Source: Bacillota bacterium (GTDB lineage Bacteria > Bacillota > Clostridia > Acetivibrionales > DSM-1351). Taken from it: DNA of 64,000 bases. Position numbers and translations under genes: made by a program. Below the pieces are notes generated by a model. It was not told where the DNA came from and ran no database searches. It saw nothing but the letters and a program-made list of their open reading frames with translations. The DNA is taken from positions 124,001 through 188,000 of the forward strand of contig JAEXOY010000018.1 in assembly GCA_023439045.1 (NCBI GenBank). The letters run 5' to 3'. Below are positions 25,477 through 33,748 of this stretch, one piece after another. The first letter of the stretch is position 1; each line of letters opens with the position of its first letter.

Positions 25477-26169
25477 ATGTGGTTTTTGGAGCTTGGCTGG
25501 TCACATTGTAGTTTTTATGTTGAAATGATAGTGCGCCTTGCAGCAGCTTGTATTTTGGGTGGCATAATTGGATATGAGAGAGAACATGTGCATAGACCTG
25601 CCGGATTTAGGACTCATATTTTGGTTTGTGTTGGTTCGGCATTGGTAATGGTCACGTCTGAGTTTATCTATTACACTTACTCTTCCCATACCAATCTTGA
25701 CCCTGCTAGACTAGGAGCACAAGTAATCAGCGGAATAGGTTTTCTGGGTGCTGGTACAATAATCAAAGAAGGCGTAAGTGTAAAGGGACTAACTACAGCA
25801 GCTAGTCTTTGGGCAGTATCCTGTATAGGTATCGCAGTGGGCATTGGATTCTATACTGGAGCAGTGGTTGCAACAGCTGTAATTTACTTTACTTTGATTA
25901 TATTGAAAAAGCTGCAAAGCAAAATGGCTATCAATAAGGTTACTAGAATATTTGTGCATACGGTACTTGAGAAGGGACAAATAGACGAGGTCTCCGAAAT
26001 TATTACCTCAACAGGAGCAACTATTACCCGATTGGTGGTAGTAAGCAGTGAAAAGGACGGGGAGCTAGTACTAAAGATTACTTTAGACAACTGCGATATA
26101 AGGACACTTGCACTTCTTACAGAAAGTTTGCTGTGCCATAGAACGGTACGGCGTGTATATGAGGACTAA
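25477..26169 (+). CDS. MgtC/SapB family membrane protein
   Basis: A 230-residue protein with four to five membrane helices in the N-terminal 150 residues and a small C-terminal ACT-like domain. The MgtC signature is clear: 'GGIIGYEREHVHRPAGFRTHILVCVGSALVM' (about residues 26-56) and 'GAQVISGIGFLGAGTIIKEG' (about 80-100). MgtC-type proteins affect Mg2+ homeostasis and membrane potential; non-pathogens often carry them with unknown roles. The ATG at 25477 follows TCGGAGG. It lies only 20 bp after the zinc-ribbon gene, so it is probably the third gene of that operon. Confidence 0.9.
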   Translation: MWFLELGWSHCSFYVEMIVRLAAACILGGIIGYEREHVHRPAGFRTHILVCVGSALVMVTSEFIYYTYSSHTNLDPARLGAQVISGIGFLGAGTIIKEGVSVKGLTTAASLWAVSCIGIAVGIGFYTGAVVATAVIYFTLIILKKLQSKMAINKVTRIFVHTVLEKGQIDEVSEIITSTGATITRLVVVSSEKDGELVLKITLDNCDIRTLALLTESLLCHRTVRRVYED

Positions 26170-26206
26170 GTATAGTCCAAGTAAAATTATAATAAAAGAA
26201 ACCTTT

Positions 26207-26383
26207 AGACTGACCCCTATAATTTAGACCTAGAAATTGATATGATCCTCCTTAAGTAAATAAGCAAAATTTACTTAAGGAGGATTTTCTATGCCTAAAT
26301 ACAGTCCAGAGTTTAAAGAAAAAATAGCCAGAGAATACTTATCACAGGGACGATCCACTTGCTATACAGGGTCACATCACTAA
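26207..26383 (+). mobile_element. Remnant of an IS3-type insertion sequence (5' end only)
   Basis: After an end-like sequence TGACCCCTATAATTTAGAC (26211-26229) comes an intact ribosome site and the first 23 or so codons of an orfA transposase (MPKYSPEFKEKIAREYLS, ATG at 26291). The frame then degenerates to a stop at 26381. Everything else, including the catalytic orfB, is gone. The family is assigned from the orfA N-terminus and the terminal TGACCCCT. Between the MgtC gene and the P-type ATPase (26170-26500) nothing else is visible apart from two 'CACATCACT' words at 26373 and 26392. Confidence 0.65.
26245..26285 (+). repeat. Perfect 16-bp hairpin covering the transposase ribosome site
   Basis: ATCCTCCTTAAGTAAA (26245-26260) is the exact inverted copy of TTTACTTAAGGAGGAT (26270-26285), with a 9-nt loop. 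The 3' arm contains AGGAGG, the ribosome site of the orfA ATG at 26291. Confidence 0.95.
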
Positions 26384-26500
26384 TACAAGGCCACATCACT
26401 TTACAGAAACTTGTACTATTTTTCTGCCTTTCTGAATAAAAATATTCGTGAGTGTACTTAAGAGTTTATTCATAATATGCGGCAGGAGGATGATACATAG

Positions 26501-29242
26501 ATGAGTGTTCTGGAGTCAATGCTAGATTGCAGTAATGATAACTCAGTGCTTCATAAAGGACTTACTGACAAGGAAGCAAAGAGAAAGTTGGAAAAGCATG
26601 GTCCAAATCTACTTTCAGAGAGAAAGAGGATATCTCCATTTAAGATTTTGTTTGAACAGTTTACTGACCTAATGGTAATAATTCTAATAATTTCTACAAT
26701 AATATCAGGCTTCATGGGTGAAATGACGGAGGCAATCACGATAATTGCTATAGTCATTGTTAATGCCATATTGGGCTTTGCGCAAGAGTTTAAAACAGAG
26801 AAAACCATGGAGGCACTAAAATCTCTTGCAGCCCCTACTGCTAAAGTTATCAGAAATGAGCAGCAGGTTAGCATTCCAGCACAAGAAATAGTACCAGGGG
26901 ACGTCTTAATCCTTGAGACAGGAGATAGAATACCAGCAGACGCAGCCATAATTGAATGTAAAAGCCTTCAGGTAGATGAATCTCTTCTTACAGGAGAATC
27001 TGTGCCAGTTGATAAAAGCTCATTTAATATAAGCAAAAAGACCCTTGATCCGTTTGATAAAAAGGCATCAGTATATATGGGCACTACAGTTACAAATGGA
27101 AGGGCTAGGGCCATAGTATTTGCAACTGGAATGCAAACTGAGATGGGTCATATTGCTGATATGATTCAAAATATTGAGGAGGACGAAACCCCACTGCAGA
27201 GGCGTTTGGATAATCTAGGTAAGTTCATCGCTATAGGATGCCTTGCGATATGTGCTATCGTATCACTAACAGGTGTAATAAGGGGAGAAAAGCTGTTCAA
27301 TATGTTGCTCTCAGGTATTAGCCTTGCTGTAGCCGCAGTGCCGGAAGGACTTCCAGCTATAGTAACTATTTCACTGGCACTTGGCGTACAGAGAATGCTA
27401 AAAAGAAATGCACTTATTAGAAAGCTTCCAGCTGTAGAAACTTTGGGATGTGCAAGTGTAATATGTTCAGACAAGACTGGTACACTTACAGAGAACAAAA
27501 TGACAGTGAGAAAGATATATGCAGCAGGATATCAGCTAAACGTTACAGGAAGCGGTTACAACACAGATGGAGATTTCATTGCGGAAAATAGCAGGTCATC
27601 AGATCCACTTAAGCAAGAAGCGGTTAGGCTTGCATTGGAAATAGGGGCATTGTGTAATAATTCAGTGATAGAGAGGTCTGCTGAGGGGAAAGGGCTTGAT
27701 AGGATAAAGGCTCTAGTCAAAAAACAGGAAACCTTGAAGATATCGGGGGACCCTACTGAGATTGCACTTACTATTGCAGCTGCAAAGGCAGGAATTACAC
27801 AGGATAACCTATGTCACCGATATCAGAGGCTTGATGAGCTCCCATTTGACTCTGATAGAAAATGCATGTCGGTTGTTTGTAGAACTGACAAGGGTGAGGT
27901 ATTAGTGCTGACAAAGGGCGCACCCGACTTTATTATAGACAAGTGTACACGTATACTGTCAGCTAAGGGAGTCATAAGGCTTGATGATGCTACTAAACGT
28001 ACTATCGGTAAAATAAACGATGGCATGGCAGGTAATGCCTTAAGGGTTATGGGCTTGGCCTATAGAAAGCTTGAGACGGGCAAATATAGCAAGGATTCCG
28101 GCAACTTGGAAAAGGATTTGATATTCGTTGGACTGATGGGAATGATTGATCCTCCAAGAAAAGAGGCTATAGATGCTGTACAGAAGTGCAAGCTTGCTGG
28201 CGTTAAGCCGGTAATGATTACTGGTGACCACAAGCTGACTGCTACTGCGATAGCCACGGAGCTCAATATTTATTCTGACGGGGATATGGTACTTACAGGG
28301 CCTGAGTTGGAGAAGATGGACGACTCAGATTTAGAAAAGGTCGCTGATAATGTATCTGTTTATGCTAGAGTTTCGCCAAAACATAAGCTGATGATTGTAA
28401 GAGTACTAAAAAAGCTTGGACATATTGTCGCTATGACGGGTGATGGTGTAAATGATGCACCAGCTGTAAAAGAAGCTGACATTGGGGTTTCAATGGGTAT
28501 TACCGGAACTGATGTCACAAAAGAAGCTTCTGCTATGATACTACTAGATGATAACTTTGCTACAATTGTTGCAGCCGTTGAAGAGGGCAGAGTTATATAC
28601 AATAATATAAGAAAATTTATCAGATATATGCTCTCCTGTAATCTTGGAGAAGTACTTACAATGTTTTTGGGTATGCTTATATGGCTGCCAATACCACTTT
28701 TGCCCATACAGATTTTATGGGTCAATCTAGTTACTGACGGCTTGCCGGCAATTGCTTTAGGGCTCGATCCTCCAGAAAGAGATATTATGATGAAACCACC
28801 AAGGGGAGCCAAAGAAAACATATTTTCGCAAGGCTTGCTCAAGCTTATATTAATCCGAGGTACCATAATAGGTTTGAGCACCTTGGGGGTATTCGTCAGT
28901 ATTCTGTACTTTACAAACAATGTAGAATTGTCAAGAACAGGTGCATTTATGACGCTGGTCATAACACAGCTAATACATGTGTTTGAATGTAAGTCAGAGT
29001 CTCGAAATCTGTTTGAAATATCACTATTTGACAACATTCCTTTGGTTCTGGCAGTCTTGTGCTCACTTGCTATGATTTTGGCAGTTGTATATATTCCAAC
29101 ACTGCAAAAAATCTTTGAAACAGTGCCATTGGGCTTCACAGAATGGAGCATGGTAATAGGCTTCTCAATGTTCGGACCGCTGCTTTCAAGCCTGACAGGG
29201 TTGAATGGGGGGAAGAGGAGAGTTATAAAAGAATATAAGTAA
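26501..29242 (+). CDS. P-type Ca2+-transporting ATPase (P2A type)
   Basis: This membrane pump exports cations, most likely Ca2+, by ATP hydrolysis. The 913-residue length matches bacterial SERCA/PMCA-like pumps. The order is canonical: N-terminal cation-ATPase domain; actuator motif in 'SLLTGESVPVDK' (about 165-176); 'VPEGLPA' in M4 near residue 280, a P2A cation-site signature; phosphorylated Asp324 in 'CSDKTGTLTEN'; KGAPD in the nucleotide-binding domain; 'TGDGVNDAPAVKEADIG' (about 645); and C-terminal helices with 'LPIQILWVNLVTDGLPA'. The ATG at 26501 follows AGGAGG (26484-26489). A terminator follows. It is separated from the MgtC gene by the IS remnant. Confidence 0.93.
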   Translation: MSVLESMLDCSNDNSVLHKGLTDKEAKRKLEKHGPNLLSERKRISPFKILFEQFTDLMVIILIISTIISGFMGEMTEAITIIAIVIVNAILGFAQEFKTEKTMEALKSLAAPTAKVIRNEQQVSIPAQEIVPGDVLILETGDRIPADAAIIECKSLQVDESLLTGESVPVDKSSFNISKKTLDPFDKKASVYMGTTVTNGRARAIVFATGMQTEMGHIADMIQNIEEDETPLQRRLDNLGKFIAIGCLAICAIVSLTGVIRGEKLFNMLLSGISLAVAAVPEGLPAIVTISLALGVQRMLKRNALIRKLPAVETLGCASVICSDKTGTLTENKMTVRKIYAAGYQLNVTGSGYNTDGDFIAENSRSSDPLKQEAVRLALEIGALCNNSVIERSAEGKGLDRIKALVKKQETLKISGDPTEIALTIAAAKAGITQDNLCHRYQRLDELPFDSDRKCMSVVCRTDKGEVLVLTKGAPDFIIDKCTRILSAKGVIRLDDATKRTIGKINDGMAGNALRVMGLAYRKLETGKYSKDSGNLEKDLIFVGLMGMIDPPRKEAIDAVQKCKLAGVKPVMITGDHKLTATAIATELNIYSDGDMVLTGPELEKMDDSDLEKVADNVSVYARVSPKHKLMIVRVLKKLGHIVAMTGDGVNDAPAVKEADIGVSMGITGTDVTKEASAMILLDDNFATIVAAVEEGRVIYNNIRKFIRYMLSCNLGEVLTMFLGMLIWLPIPLLPIQILWVNLVTDGLPAIALGLDPPERDIMMKPPRGAKENIFSQGLLKLILIRGTIIGLSTLGVFVSILYFTNNVELSRTGAFMTLVITQLIHVFECKSESRNLFEISLFDNIPLVLAVLCSLAMILAVVYIPTLQKIFETVPLGFTEWSMVIGFSMFGPLLSSLTGLNGGKRRVIKEYK

Positions 29243-29259
29243 GTTGTTTCTGTAAAAAA

Positions 29260-29303
29260 GTATAGCATAGCCCATCATTTGGGGGGTTATGCTATGTTTT
29301 TTT
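29260..29303 (+). terminator. Intrinsic terminator after the P-type ATPase gene
   Basis: TATAGCATAGCCC (29261-29273) pairs with GGGTTATGCTATG (29284-29296), with G-U pairs, followed by seven T. Confidence 0.88.
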
Positions 29304-29655
29304 GGAAAAATATTTAAATACTCCCCTATATAATTAAGTTTAATCAGTTGATTCAATCAATTCTATCCCTGTATTAATGTCTACAAAACAGATACTAAAA
29401 AAGCTATTAGTGGGAATTTAAGTCATTAGAACTGATTTAACATCAGGGGTATTTTAAATATTTCTAATAAATAATTCGAATAGCGTAGCTCTGAACGATA
29501 CTTTATTTCTAAATAATTACATGGTAAAATATGATAGCAGCACTTATTGTTAAAAGAATTAGGTTTGATAATAAAAAGTAAATAGAAAAAAGTTTTGATT
29601 TTTAACCCTTAAATATTAATGAACTAATTTTATTATACAGAAAGGACCAAAACCT
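29304..29655. other. 352-bp AT-rich gap with no gene recognised
   Basis: No frame with a start, ribosome site and recognisable protein is present on either strand, and no strong hairpin. The PhnB-like promoter must lie in it, but I cannot place it with confidence. Confidence 0.5.
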
Positions 29656-30033
29656 ATGATAATGCCCTATCTACAGTTTAACGGCAACTGCGAGGAAGCT
29701 TTTAATTTCTATGCAAGTGCTTTTGGAGGAAAGATCACATTTTTATCACGTCTGAACAGTGACCCCAATAATCCTGTAATGCATGCATCAGTAACGTTAA
29801 CAGAATCAGGTGGGAGTGTCAGTGGCGCTGACACAGGCGAGCCTGTAAAAGTTTCAGGCATGTCAATCCTTGTTCTATTTCCATCGGCTGAGAAGATTAA
29901 TGAGATAGCGACAAAGCTTGCCGAAGGAGGTACTCTTGTGCACGGTTTTGTGCCACACCCGCCTCCTGACGACAATGGCGGTGGTGCGGAGGTAATTGAT
30001 AAGTATGGTTATACTTGGTTTTTGTGTGCGTAG
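29656..30033 (+). CDS. PhnB-like VOC-superfamily protein
   Basis: A 125-residue single-domain vicinal-oxygen-chelate protein. 'MPYLQFNGNCEEAFNFYASAFGG' at the start, the central 'MHASVTL' and the end 'DKYGYTWFLC' are characteristic of the PhnB / 3-demethylubiquinone-methyltransferase-like group. Metal-site candidates include His in 'VMHASV'. Function in Clostridia is unknown; neither phosphonate nor ubiquinone genes are nearby. The ATG at 29656 follows GAAAGGA. The gene stands alone and ends at a strong terminator. Confidence 0.85.
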   Translation: MIMPYLQFNGNCEEAFNFYASAFGGKITFLSRLNSDPNNPVMHASVTLTESGGSVSGADTGEPVKVSGMSILVLFPSAEKINEIATKLAEGGTLVHGFVPHPPPDDNGGGAEVIDKYGYTWFLCA

Positions 30034-30060
30034 AAAGCATCAAACAAATTCAACATAAAA

Positions 30061-30107
30061 AATGAAGTCAATCATAGTCTGCATGATTGACTTCATTAAG
30101 CTTTTTA
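30061..30107 (+). terminator. Strong intrinsic terminator after the PhnB-like gene
   Basis: A perfect 14-bp stem, AATGAAGTCAATCA (30061-30074) with TGATTGACTTCATT (30084-30097), is followed by AAGCTTTTTATT. It can also serve the convergent gene on the minus strand. Confidence 0.85.
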
Positions 30108-30155
30108 TTATAATTATCATGATCTACTCACAGAAACGCATGCTTCTATTAGCAA

Positions 30156-30391
30156 TTATTTTATACGCCTCATAATTATTTTTTCATGTTTTGATACTTG
30201 TTTTTCTATACGCTGAAGGATTTCTGTATTTTGCTTATATCCATCGAATAAGGCGTCAAGCTTTTTACTATATCTCGTTTCAAGCCAGCAACATCCGTTT
30301 TCAAGCCACCAATTTCGCCTTTTACAGATTCAAACTGTTGTGTCATTTCAGAATACATTTTGTTCATTAGTTCATATATTCTATCGTCCAT
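30156..30391 (-). pseudogene. Small coiled-coil protein gene with a frameshift
   Basis: The gene starts well: on this strand AGGAGG lies 8 nt before ATG 30391. The protein opens MDDRIYELMNKMYSEMTQ with heptad-like 'GLKTDVAGLKRDI', a coiled coil shared by a common Clostridia hypothetical family. The zero frame then ends early at 30206 with an unrelated tail. In the -1 frame from about 30261-30270 (a run of five A on the coding strand) the expected continuation appears: 'KKLDALFDGYKQNTEILQ' and on to 'IIMRRIK', stopping at 30156-30158. A one-base deletion best explains this. The corrected product would be about 78 residues, function unknown. Confidence 0.7.
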
Positions 30392-30415
30392 GCTGTCGTC
30401 CTCCTAGCTGATAAT

Positions 30416-30443
30416 ATTATACCATGTACTATAAAAACAACAA
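30416..30443 (-). promoter_or_regulatory. Promoter for the coiled-coil gene
   Basis: Read on the minus strand: TTGTTG (30443-30438), a 16-bp spacer, TATAAT (30421-30416), then the ribosome site about 15 bp on. Confidence 0.55.
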
Positions 30444-30669
30444 CGGCATCTTCCTCTTGAAATACACCACAAAAACCTATATAATTTTACAGAATGACTT
30501 TTCCATATAAGTACCAAATTTCGTGTATTATCTATGAAAAAGTTACATTTCGTTCATAATTTATTAAAATAAATTATGGATAATTATACTTGAATCATTT
30601 ATATGATACAGGTTAACTCATTTCATAACCCAAGATGAAACGCAAGGCAAAATTATAGGGGGGAATATA

Positions 30670-31617
30670 ATGATTGAGATTCAGAATTTGACCAAGCAAT
30701 ATGGTCAGATAAAGGCTGTAGACAATATTAGCTTTACAGTCGAAAAAGGTGAAATACTCGGATTTCTAGGGCCAAATGGTGCTGGAAAGTCTACTACAAT
30801 GAATATCATTACCGGCTTTATCCCATCTACTGAGGGGACAGTAAAGGTGTGTGGCTATGATATTCTTGAAAATCCAAAAGAGGTAAAAAAGAGAATAGGT
30901 TACCTACCAGAACTACCACCATTGTATATGGATATGACAGTTTCGGAGTATCTCGACTTTGTTGCAGACCTAAAGGATGTCAGCAAAAAGGAAAAGAAGA
31001 GCCAGATGTCAGACATTATGGAGCTTGTTAAGCTTACAGATGTTAGAGGTAGATTAGTTAAGAATCTCTCGAAAGGTTACAAACAGAGAGTTGGACTTGC
31101 TCAGTCTTTGCTGGGTAATCCTGAAGTATTGATTCTAGACGAACCAACTGTTGGTCTTGACCCTAAGCAGATTATTGAAATAAGAAAGCTTATCAAGGCG
31201 TTAGGAAAGCAACATACAATCATTTTAAGCTCACATATATTGCCAGAAGTTAGTGCGGTATGTGAACGTGTTGTAATTATAAACAAGGGTAAAATTGCTG
31301 CTATTGACACCCCTGAGAACCTTTCAAAGGGTATTGGCACAGTTAGCAAGCTTGCGGTTACAATAGCAGGAGCAAAGAGCTCAATTATGAGTGCTATAGA
31401 AGGTATCTATGGCGTTAAATATGTTGAGGCTCATATAGAAAAAGAATCTGATGTTATTCAGTATGTAGTTGAATCAGATAAGGATATAGATGTTAGACGT
31501 CCTCTGTTCTTTGCACTTGCAAAGGGAGGCTACCCTATACTCGAAATGAAGTCTATGGACTTGACTCTCGAGGATATATTCCTGCAGATTACTACTCAGG
31601 AAAAGGAGGTTATCTAA
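30670..31617 (+). CDS. ABC transporter ATPase, gliding-type (GldA-like)
   Basis: A 315-residue ATPase of an ABC-2 exporter. It has Walker A GPNGAGKST at residues 34-42, the signature in 'NLSKGYKQRVGLAQSL', Walker B 'VLILDEPTVGLDP' and a C-terminal extension of about 95 residues typical of this branch. Together with the next three genes it forms a tight operon (gaps of 1, 6 and 3 bp): ATPase, permease, GldG-like and DUF4340 proteins. That set resembles the GldA-GldF-GldG module named in gliding bacteria, but it is widespread in non-gliding Clostridia, where the substrate is unknown. The ATG at 30670 follows AGGGGGGAA. Confidence 0.9.
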   Translation: MIEIQNLTKQYGQIKAVDNISFTVEKGEILGFLGPNGAGKSTTMNIITGFIPSTEGTVKVCGYDILENPKEVKKRIGYLPELPPLYMDMTVSEYLDFVADLKDVSKKEKKSQMSDIMELVKLTDVRGRLVKNLSKGYKQRVGLAQSLLGNPEVLILDEPTVGLDPKQIIEIRKLIKALGKQHTIILSSHILPEVSAVCERVVIINKGKIAAIDTPENLSKGIGTVSKLAVTIAGAKSSIMSAIEGIYGVKYVEAHIEKESDVIQYVVESDKDIDVRRPLFFALAKGGYPILEMKSMDLTLEDIFLQITTQEKEVI

Positions 31618-31618
31618 T

Positions 31619-32323
31619 ATGTATGCCATTTTTAAGAAAGAATTCAGGTCTTACTTCAGTTCTCCTACAGCATATGTAATGATGGGCCTGTTTATATTAA
31701 TCTCTTCCATAATATTTTTTGTAAATCTACAGGGTCAAACTGCAGATTACAATTTTAACTTTTCTTATATGTCTATTATACTTATAATAATCGCTCCAAT
31801 CCTCACCATGAAGATACTGGCTGATGAGAGAAAGGGCGGTACTGAAGTATTACTTATTACTTCACCAACAAGTATTACTGATATAGTTGTTGGAAAATAC
31901 TTAGCTGTTTTTGCTGTATTTTTGATTATGACAGCTATTACCTTTGTATATCCAATAATATTAAGCGCACTCGGAAATCCATCAGCACCAGAAATAATTG
32001 GCGGATATGTTGGATTTATACTATTAGGTGCATCGTTCCTTGCATTTGGTTTGTTTGCTTCTTCAATCACAGAGAGCCAGATTATTGCTGCAATAGTAGG
32101 AGTAGTTGGTCTGGTATTAATGTGGTTACTTCAGGGCTTAGCACCTGGACTTGGAGGGATATGGTCAGACGTTCTCAATTGGTTCTCATTATTCTCAAGA
32201 AGTACAGATTTCTACAGTGGAATTCTGTCACTTTCACCAATTGTATACTATATTAGCTTCTGTGCTGTATTCATTTTCCTTACAATTAGAGTAATTGAAA
32301 AAAGACGCTGGAGTAAGGGGTGA
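31619..32323 (+). CDS. ABC-2 permease (GldF-like)
   Basis: A 234-residue membrane protein with six hydrophobic segments. It starts 'MYAIFKKEFRSYFSSPTAYVMMGLF', the usual opening of GldF-like permeases. 'LTMKILADERKGGTEVLLITSPTSITDIVVGKYLA' (about 61-95) is the coupling region that contacts the ATPase. The ATG at 31619 follows AAGGAGG, which lies inside the end of the ATPase gene, so the two are translationally coupled. Confidence 0.9.
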   Translation: MYAIFKKEFRSYFSSPTAYVMMGLFILISSIIFFVNLQGQTADYNFNFSYMSIILIIIAPILTMKILADERKGGTEVLLITSPTSITDIVVGKYLAVFAVFLIMTAITFVYPIILSALGNPSAPEIIGGYVGFILLGASFLAFGLFASSITESQIIAAIVGVVGLVLMWLLQGLAPGLGGIWSDVLNWFSLFSRSTDFYSGILSLSPIVYYISFCAVFIFLTIRVIEKRRWSKG

Positions 32324-32329
32324 TAATAA

Positions 32330-33745
32330 GTGGGATTAAAAATTAATAAAAAATCATTAAAATATGGCTCAAACTCAATTATTTTAATTGCGGTAGTTTT
32401 GGCTATAGTAATAGTAATAAACCTGCTTGTCGGAATGGGTGGCTTCAAGTGGGATTTAACTTCTGACAAGAAATTTAGTATATCTGATGAAACTTCAAAA
32501 ATTATGAAGGAATTGGATTTAAAAGATGTAGAGATATATGGTCTATTTGATGATGGAGAAGTATCAGGCAATGCAGGCTATACAGAATTGATAAATATTG
32601 TTGAAAAATATGAGCAGTTTGGTATCCCAGTAAGATATGTTGATCCGGATAAGGACCCAGGCACAATCCGTTCCTTGGACGCTAGCGGAACAAAAAATAT
32701 TACAAAGGGTGACTTCGTAGTAAAAAAAGGTAGCAAGGTTAAGAGATTACCTGCATCGTCCCTATATGGTGAAAGCACTGATTATGGTAGATTTTCAAGG
32801 GCAGAAGCACTTATGACAGGTGCTATCAAGTATGTTACAGCTGACAAAACACCAGCAGTATACTTTATACAGGGTCACGGTGAACCGTCTGTTCTGCAGC
32901 AAATGACACAATTTGCGCAAGCACTTCAGGACAATAATCTTGAAGCGAAATCTATTTCACTCGTGACTGAGAAGTCAATACCTGAGGATTGTGAAATGCT
33001 TATATTCGTTTCCCCTCAAAAGGATCTTTCAGAGGAAGAAAAAATAAAGGTGCAGGAATATATCAAAAAGGGTGGAAAAGCTGTTTTCCTCATGGACCCC
33101 GTTGAGACAGGCGATAAGTTCGTAAACTTTGAAGAAGTAATGGCTTACTACAATGTTGGAATGGGCTATGACATTATCAAGGAAAATGACCAGAATAGGC
33201 ATTTGCCAGGTGACGAGTACTCAATTGCTTCTGTACCTGAAAGCACCTCTATCACCGAAGGCGTAAGTACTCAGGACATTCTTCTGTTCCCAGACACAAG
33301 AAGTATCAAGATACTGAAGAATGCTTCAAAAGACTATGTAAGTTCTACAGTATTGGTTAAGACCAGTGAAACAGCCGCATCAGCTGACATAATGAATCAA
33401 GGAAGTATAACAGAAGGCCAATTCAATATAGCAGTGGCTTCTGAGATAGAGGGCAGTGGTAAAATTCTAGTGTTTGGAAATGGTAAGTTTGTTCTTGATG
33501 CTGCTTTATCCAGCCAATATGCAACATATTTTTCAAATGGCACATATTTAGTGCTTAATACAATGGTTAATTGGATGCAGGATAAGAAGGACGAAACAAC
33601 CGTAGCGTCAAAGTTAATTATGCCAAAGACACTTACTGTTACAGAAAGCCAAAAGAATATTTTTGGTGTTATTCTTATAGGCGTATTACCATTATTGATA
33701 ATCGCTGGAGGTTTGGTGGTTTGGCTCAGAAGGAGGCACCTATAA
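32330..33745 (+). CDS. GldG-like ABC auxiliary protein
   Basis: A 471-residue protein with one N-terminal membrane helix (about residues 17-36) and one C-terminal helix (about 444-465). The large extracytoplasmic middle matches the ABC auxiliary (IFT52/GldG-like) fold: 'DLTSDKKFSISDETSKIMKELDLKDVEIYGLFDD', 'YFIQGHGEPS' and 'KGGKAVFLMDPV'. It begins with GTG at 32330 after AAGGGG (32315-32320). It probably works outside the membrane with the permease. Confidence 0.87.
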   Translation: MGLKINKKSLKYGSNSIILIAVVLAIVIVINLLVGMGGFKWDLTSDKKFSISDETSKIMKELDLKDVEIYGLFDDGEVSGNAGYTELINIVEKYEQFGIPVRYVDPDKDPGTIRSLDASGTKNITKGDFVVKKGSKVKRLPASSLYGESTDYGRFSRAEALMTGAIKYVTADKTPAVYFIQGHGEPSVLQQMTQFAQALQDNNLEAKSISLVTEKSIPEDCEMLIFVSPQKDLSEEEKIKVQEYIKKGGKAVFLMDPVETGDKFVNFEEVMAYYNVGMGYDIIKENDQNRHLPGDEYSIASVPESTSITEGVSTQDILLFPDTRSIKILKNASKDYVSSTVLVKTSETAASADIMNQGSITEGQFNIAVASEIEGSGKILVFGNGKFVLDAALSSQYATYFSNGTYLVLNTMVNWMQDKKDETTVASKLIMPKTLTVTESQKNIFGVILIGVLPLLIIAGGLVVWLRRRHL

Positions 33746-33748
33746 TAT

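Noticed and set aside
28360..29268. 302-residue open frame on the minus strand across the P-type ATPase gene
   Set aside because: It mirrors the coding strand of a clear P-type ATPase, lacks a ribosome site and shows no recognisable domain.
30256..30275. Programmed -1 frameshift site in the coiled-coil gene
   Set aside because: The zero-frame A-AAA-AGC does not fit the X-XXY-YYZ rule and no downstream pseudoknot is seen, so a plain deletion is simpler.
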